Assembly (NCBI GenBank): GCA_027316975.1
Contig: DAHVFL010000231.1
Location: 1 to 7,316, forward strand
DNA length: 7,316 nucleotides
Reading direction: 5' to 3'
From: Chloroflexota bacterium
GTDB taxonomy: Bacteria > Chloroflexota > Ktedonobacteria > Ktedonobacterales > Ktedonobacteraceae
Positions 4,939 through 7,316 of this stretch are shown one piece after another. The position numbers and the translations under genes were made by a program. The notes below the pieces were generated by a model that worked only from the letters and a program-made list of their open reading frames with translations, was not told where the DNA came from and did not search any database. Within the stretch, counting starts at the first letter, position 1. The number at the start of each line of letters is the position of its first letter.

Positions 4939-7316
4939 TTGAATTACAGTAATGTAGCTGCATTCAGGAAATATCTGCGCGAGTGTTTGCGCGCGGCAGG
5001 TCGTTTCCAGCTGCAACTTGCTGAAGAGATGAATATAGATTCCAAAGTCCTCAGCCGTAAATTGCGCGGCACGAGCGATGCCCATTTGTTCGATAAAGAA
5101 GTAACGCAAATTATCCGCATTCTGGCTACATGGAGAGCCATCAATACGCGAGCAGAAGCCTGCCATTTCCTCGAACTGGCCCAGTTAAAGCCAGATATCT
5201 TCAGTGACGAGGCGTGGCGCAGGCCACCCCTCGGACAGCTCGAAGAGGGCGAACCTCAGCACAACCTGTCTGCCCCCCTCAGTCGCTTCGTCGGACGAGA
5301 AGAGCAGGTGGGACGACTCCGCGCGCTGCTCGCTCACAATGATACACGCCTGGTGACTCTGGTTGGACCCGGTGGAAGCGGCAAGACGCGCCTCGCGCAG
5401 CATGTCGCCAGCGAACTGACCACGAACTTTGCCCAGGGCGTTTGGAGCGTAATGCTGGCCCCGGTACGCGATCCCGCCCTCGTGTTGCAGAGCATCATGC
5501 AAACCCTGTATATCCAGTCCTCACCCGACTCCTCACCCGTGCAAAGCCTGATTGTCTACCTGCGACACAAGAAACTGCTGCTTATTCTTGACAATTTTGA
5601 GCACGTCACAGATGCCGCACAGCTGGTAGGCGAATTGCTGGCAGCCGCGCCTGGACTCAAAATACTCGTTACCAGTCGAGCCGTGCTGCGCCTGTCTGGT
5701 GAACACGAGTTTGAAGTACCTCCGCTACATATTCCTGATCCCGACATGCTGTTGAATAAAGAGACGGCTGCGCAGTATGACGCAATCCAGCTTTTTGTGG
5801 AACGCGCTCGCCTGGTCGCCCCCAACTTTGAGCTGACCGACGAAAACGCCACGACTATCGCGCGCATTTGCGCCAGGGTGGATGGGTTGCCCCTGGCGCT
5901 GGAACTGGCGGCAGCGCGTATCAAATTGTTGCCGCCAGCAAAACTGCTGGAATGGCTCTCAAAAGCGCGATTCGCTCTACTGAAAAGTGGGGACAGGGAT
6001 GTACCAGACAGGCATCAGACCTTGCTCAAAACCATTCAGTGGAGTTACGATCTGCTCACTTCCACCTCGCAAGCCTGGTTCGCGCGCCTGGGCGTATTCG
6101 ACGGCGGCTGGTCGCTCGATGCGGTAGAAGCCATGATGCAGGCGTTTGCGGCCTCCCCGGTCCAGAATGAAGAAGACCTCGCTCTTTCAGATTCGGCGCT
6201 CGATCTGCTCGATCACCTGTTGAATAACAGCTTGCTGGTAAAGCCGGCGGCAATGGATGCGCAGGGACGCTTTATCATGCTGGAGACACTGCGTGAATAT
6301 GCGCTTGCGCGGCTCAAAGAGCAGGGCGAAATCGAACGCGCGCAAGACTGGCACGCCTGCTACTACCTCGGCCTGGCAGAAGAAGCCGAACTGGGGTTGA
6401 GAGGCGCGCAACAACTGGCATGGTTGGCGCGCCTGCGGGCCGAGCAAGATAATTTCCGCGCCGCTCTGCAATGGTCACTCGCACAGGCCAGGAGCGGAGC
6501 CAGCATGAAAATCAACGCAACCGGCGCTGAGATATGCGCTCTTGAATTATCCCTGCGCCTCGCCGCCGCGCTCAGACCATTCTGGGAATGGCAAGGGTAC
6601 ATGATCGAAGGACGCAACTGGCTGAAAGCGGCTCTGGAGTTGCCATCGAAAGATCACATCGAGAGGACAACATTGGCGGCGCGAGCCAGAGCATTGAGCG
6701 CCCTTGCTCGTCTCTACTCGTTGCAAAACGAGCAAAGCAGCAGTGTCACGGTAGCTGAAGAAAGTATCGCGCTCTGGGAGCAACTGGACGTTCCCGCGGG
6801 TTTAGCCATGGCATTGTTTCACCGGGCCTGGGCTCCGATCTCCCAGGGCGAATATGAACTGGCGAAATCGTTCTTAGAACAGGCCCTCCAATTGCTCTCC
6901 CCGGCGAGTGATGTATGGTTACGCGCTCAAATACTCTTCTTACTGGGCGACGTGGCTGGTTTCACCGGCGATTACGAGTTGATGCGCTCCCACTTCTCGC
7001 AAAGTAAAGCCATGTTCGAGCACATCGGCGATAGAAGCGCGGTTGCCGACGTATTGAAAGATCAGGCTGGCATGGCAATCCTGGAGCAGAACTATTCATG
7101 GGCCATCAGTCAACTGGTGAAAAGTATTGAAATGTGCCAGGAACTTGGCTATAAACAATTTCTTGGCACCGGCCTGGGGTTGTTGGGTTTTGCGGTTGGC
7201 ATTCGAGAGAAACCAGATGCAATTTCGGCCACCGTACAGGCTGCCCAATTGTGGGGCGCATCCAATGGCCTGCTTGGAACTATAGGCTCAAACTCCTGGC
7301 TCACTAACCATCCTAC
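4939..7316 (+). CDS. HTH / NB-ARC (STAND) ATPase / TPR transcriptional regulator, 3' end beyond window
   Basis: At least 792 codons are open to the right edge without a stop. The in-frame stop at 4906-4908 limits the start, and TTG 4939 is chosen from its ribosome site. The N-terminal domain (about 6-90) contains a helix-turn-helix near FQLQLAEEMNIDSKVLSRKL (23-42). A SRFVGREEQ segment (115-123) opens the ATPase: P-loop GPGGSGKT (143-150), Walker B LLLILDNFEH (213-222), TSR sensor (245-247) and GLPLAL (316-321). A winged-helix-like part follows (about 360-455, with WSYDLL and LETLREYA). Tetratricopeptide-like helices run from about 470 to the edge, for example around the GEYELAKSFLEQAL segment at 6847-6888. 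STAND proteins of this type are thought to be ATP/ADP switches whose repeats sense a ligand or partner and release the HTH domain to act on DNA. The signal and targets here are unknown. It is divergent from the duplicated small protein. Confidence 0.9.
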   Translation, partial: MNYSNVAAFRKYLRECLRAAGRFQLQLAEEMNIDSKVLSRKLRGTSDAHLFDKEVTQIIRILATWRAINTRAEACHFLELAQLKPDIFSDEAWRRPPLGQLEEGEPQHNLSAPLSRFVGREEQVGRLRALLAHNDTRLVTLVGPGGSGKTRLAQHVASELTTNFAQGVWSVMLAPVRDPALVLQSIMQTLYIQSSPDSSPVQSLIVYLRHKKLLLILDNFEHVTDAAQLVGELLAAAPGLKILVTSRAVLRLSGEHEFEVPPLHIPDPDMLLNKETAAQYDAIQLFVERARLVAPNFELTDENATTIARICARVDGLPLALELAAARIKLLPPAKLLEWLSKARFALLKSGDRDVPDRHQTLLKTIQWSYDLLTSTSQAWFARLGVFDGGWSLDAVEAMMQAFAASPVQNEEDLALSDSALDLLDHLLNNSLLVKPAAMDAQGRFIMLETLREYALARLKEQGEIERAQDWHACYYLGLAEEAELGLRGAQQLAWLARLRAEQDNFRAALQWSLAQARSGASMKINATGAEICALELSLRLAAALRPFWEWQGYMIEGRNWLKAALELPSKDHIERTTLAARARALSALARLYSLQNEQSSSVTVAEESIALWEQLDVPAGLAMALFHRAWAPISQGEYELAKSFLEQALQLLSPASDVWLRAQILFLLGDVAGFTGDYELMRSHFSQSKAMFEHIGDRSAVADVLKDQAGMAILEQNYSWAISQLVKSIEMCQELGYKQFLGTGLGLLGFAVGIREKPDAISATVQAAQLWGASNGLLGTIGSNSWLTNHP

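Noticed and set aside
5556..5924. Ser/Ala-rich 122-codon minus-strand frame within the regulator
   Set aside because: Antisense to the NB-ARC core with intact Walker B and GLPLAL motifs; the composition is typical of a complement-strand shadow.

Overview
The window looks like chromosomal DNA of a moderately GC-rich bacterium. The best guess is a member of the Chloroflexota class Ktedonobacteria. That guess rests mainly on the large regulator at the right edge: a short N-terminal helix-turn-helix, an NB-ARC/STAND ATPase and a TPR region, an arrangement I associate with large paralogous families in that group. It is an inference from memory, not a database result.

Left part (1-1048): a leftward pair made of an ECF-type sigma factor (196-786) and, overlapping its stop by an ATGA junction, the start of a probable anti-sigma gene that runs off the left edge. 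The anti-sigma has an HxxxC motif in which the expected second Cys is Tyr. The 262-base gap to the next gene holds a perfect 12-base palindrome, a tandem 9-base repeat and a -10-like element readable on both strands.

Centre left (1049-3899): two rightward genes. The first is an inosine-uridine type nucleoside hydrolase close to the RihA/RihB group, with its catalytic motifs intact. The second is a PHBH-fold, FAD-monooxygenase-like protein with a C-terminal thioredoxin-like domain. In it, every classical cofactor motif I could locate is altered. A small convergent hypothetical ORF (3896-4102) overlaps its stop codon.

Centre right (4103-4418): an AT-rich gap leading to a tRNA-His(GTG) gene with an excellent sigma70-type promoter (TTGACA-17-TATACT). 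A tiny ORF with a strong Shine-Dalgarno overlaps that promoter and ends inside the tRNA.

Right part (4419-7316): a divergent pair. Leftward is a 121-aa protein of unknown function that appears to be an internal duplication (two beta-alpha-beta-like units, 62 residues apart). Rightward is the HTH/NB-ARC/TPR regulator, which runs off the right edge. Their shared intergenic region carries a 12-base tandem repeat and two inverted repeats, placed like operator sites.

No CRISPR array, insertion sequence or transposase was seen. The genes do not form one obvious pathway. The most promising leads for something undescribed are the motif-degenerate monooxygenase-like protein and the divergent regulator / duplicated-protein locus.
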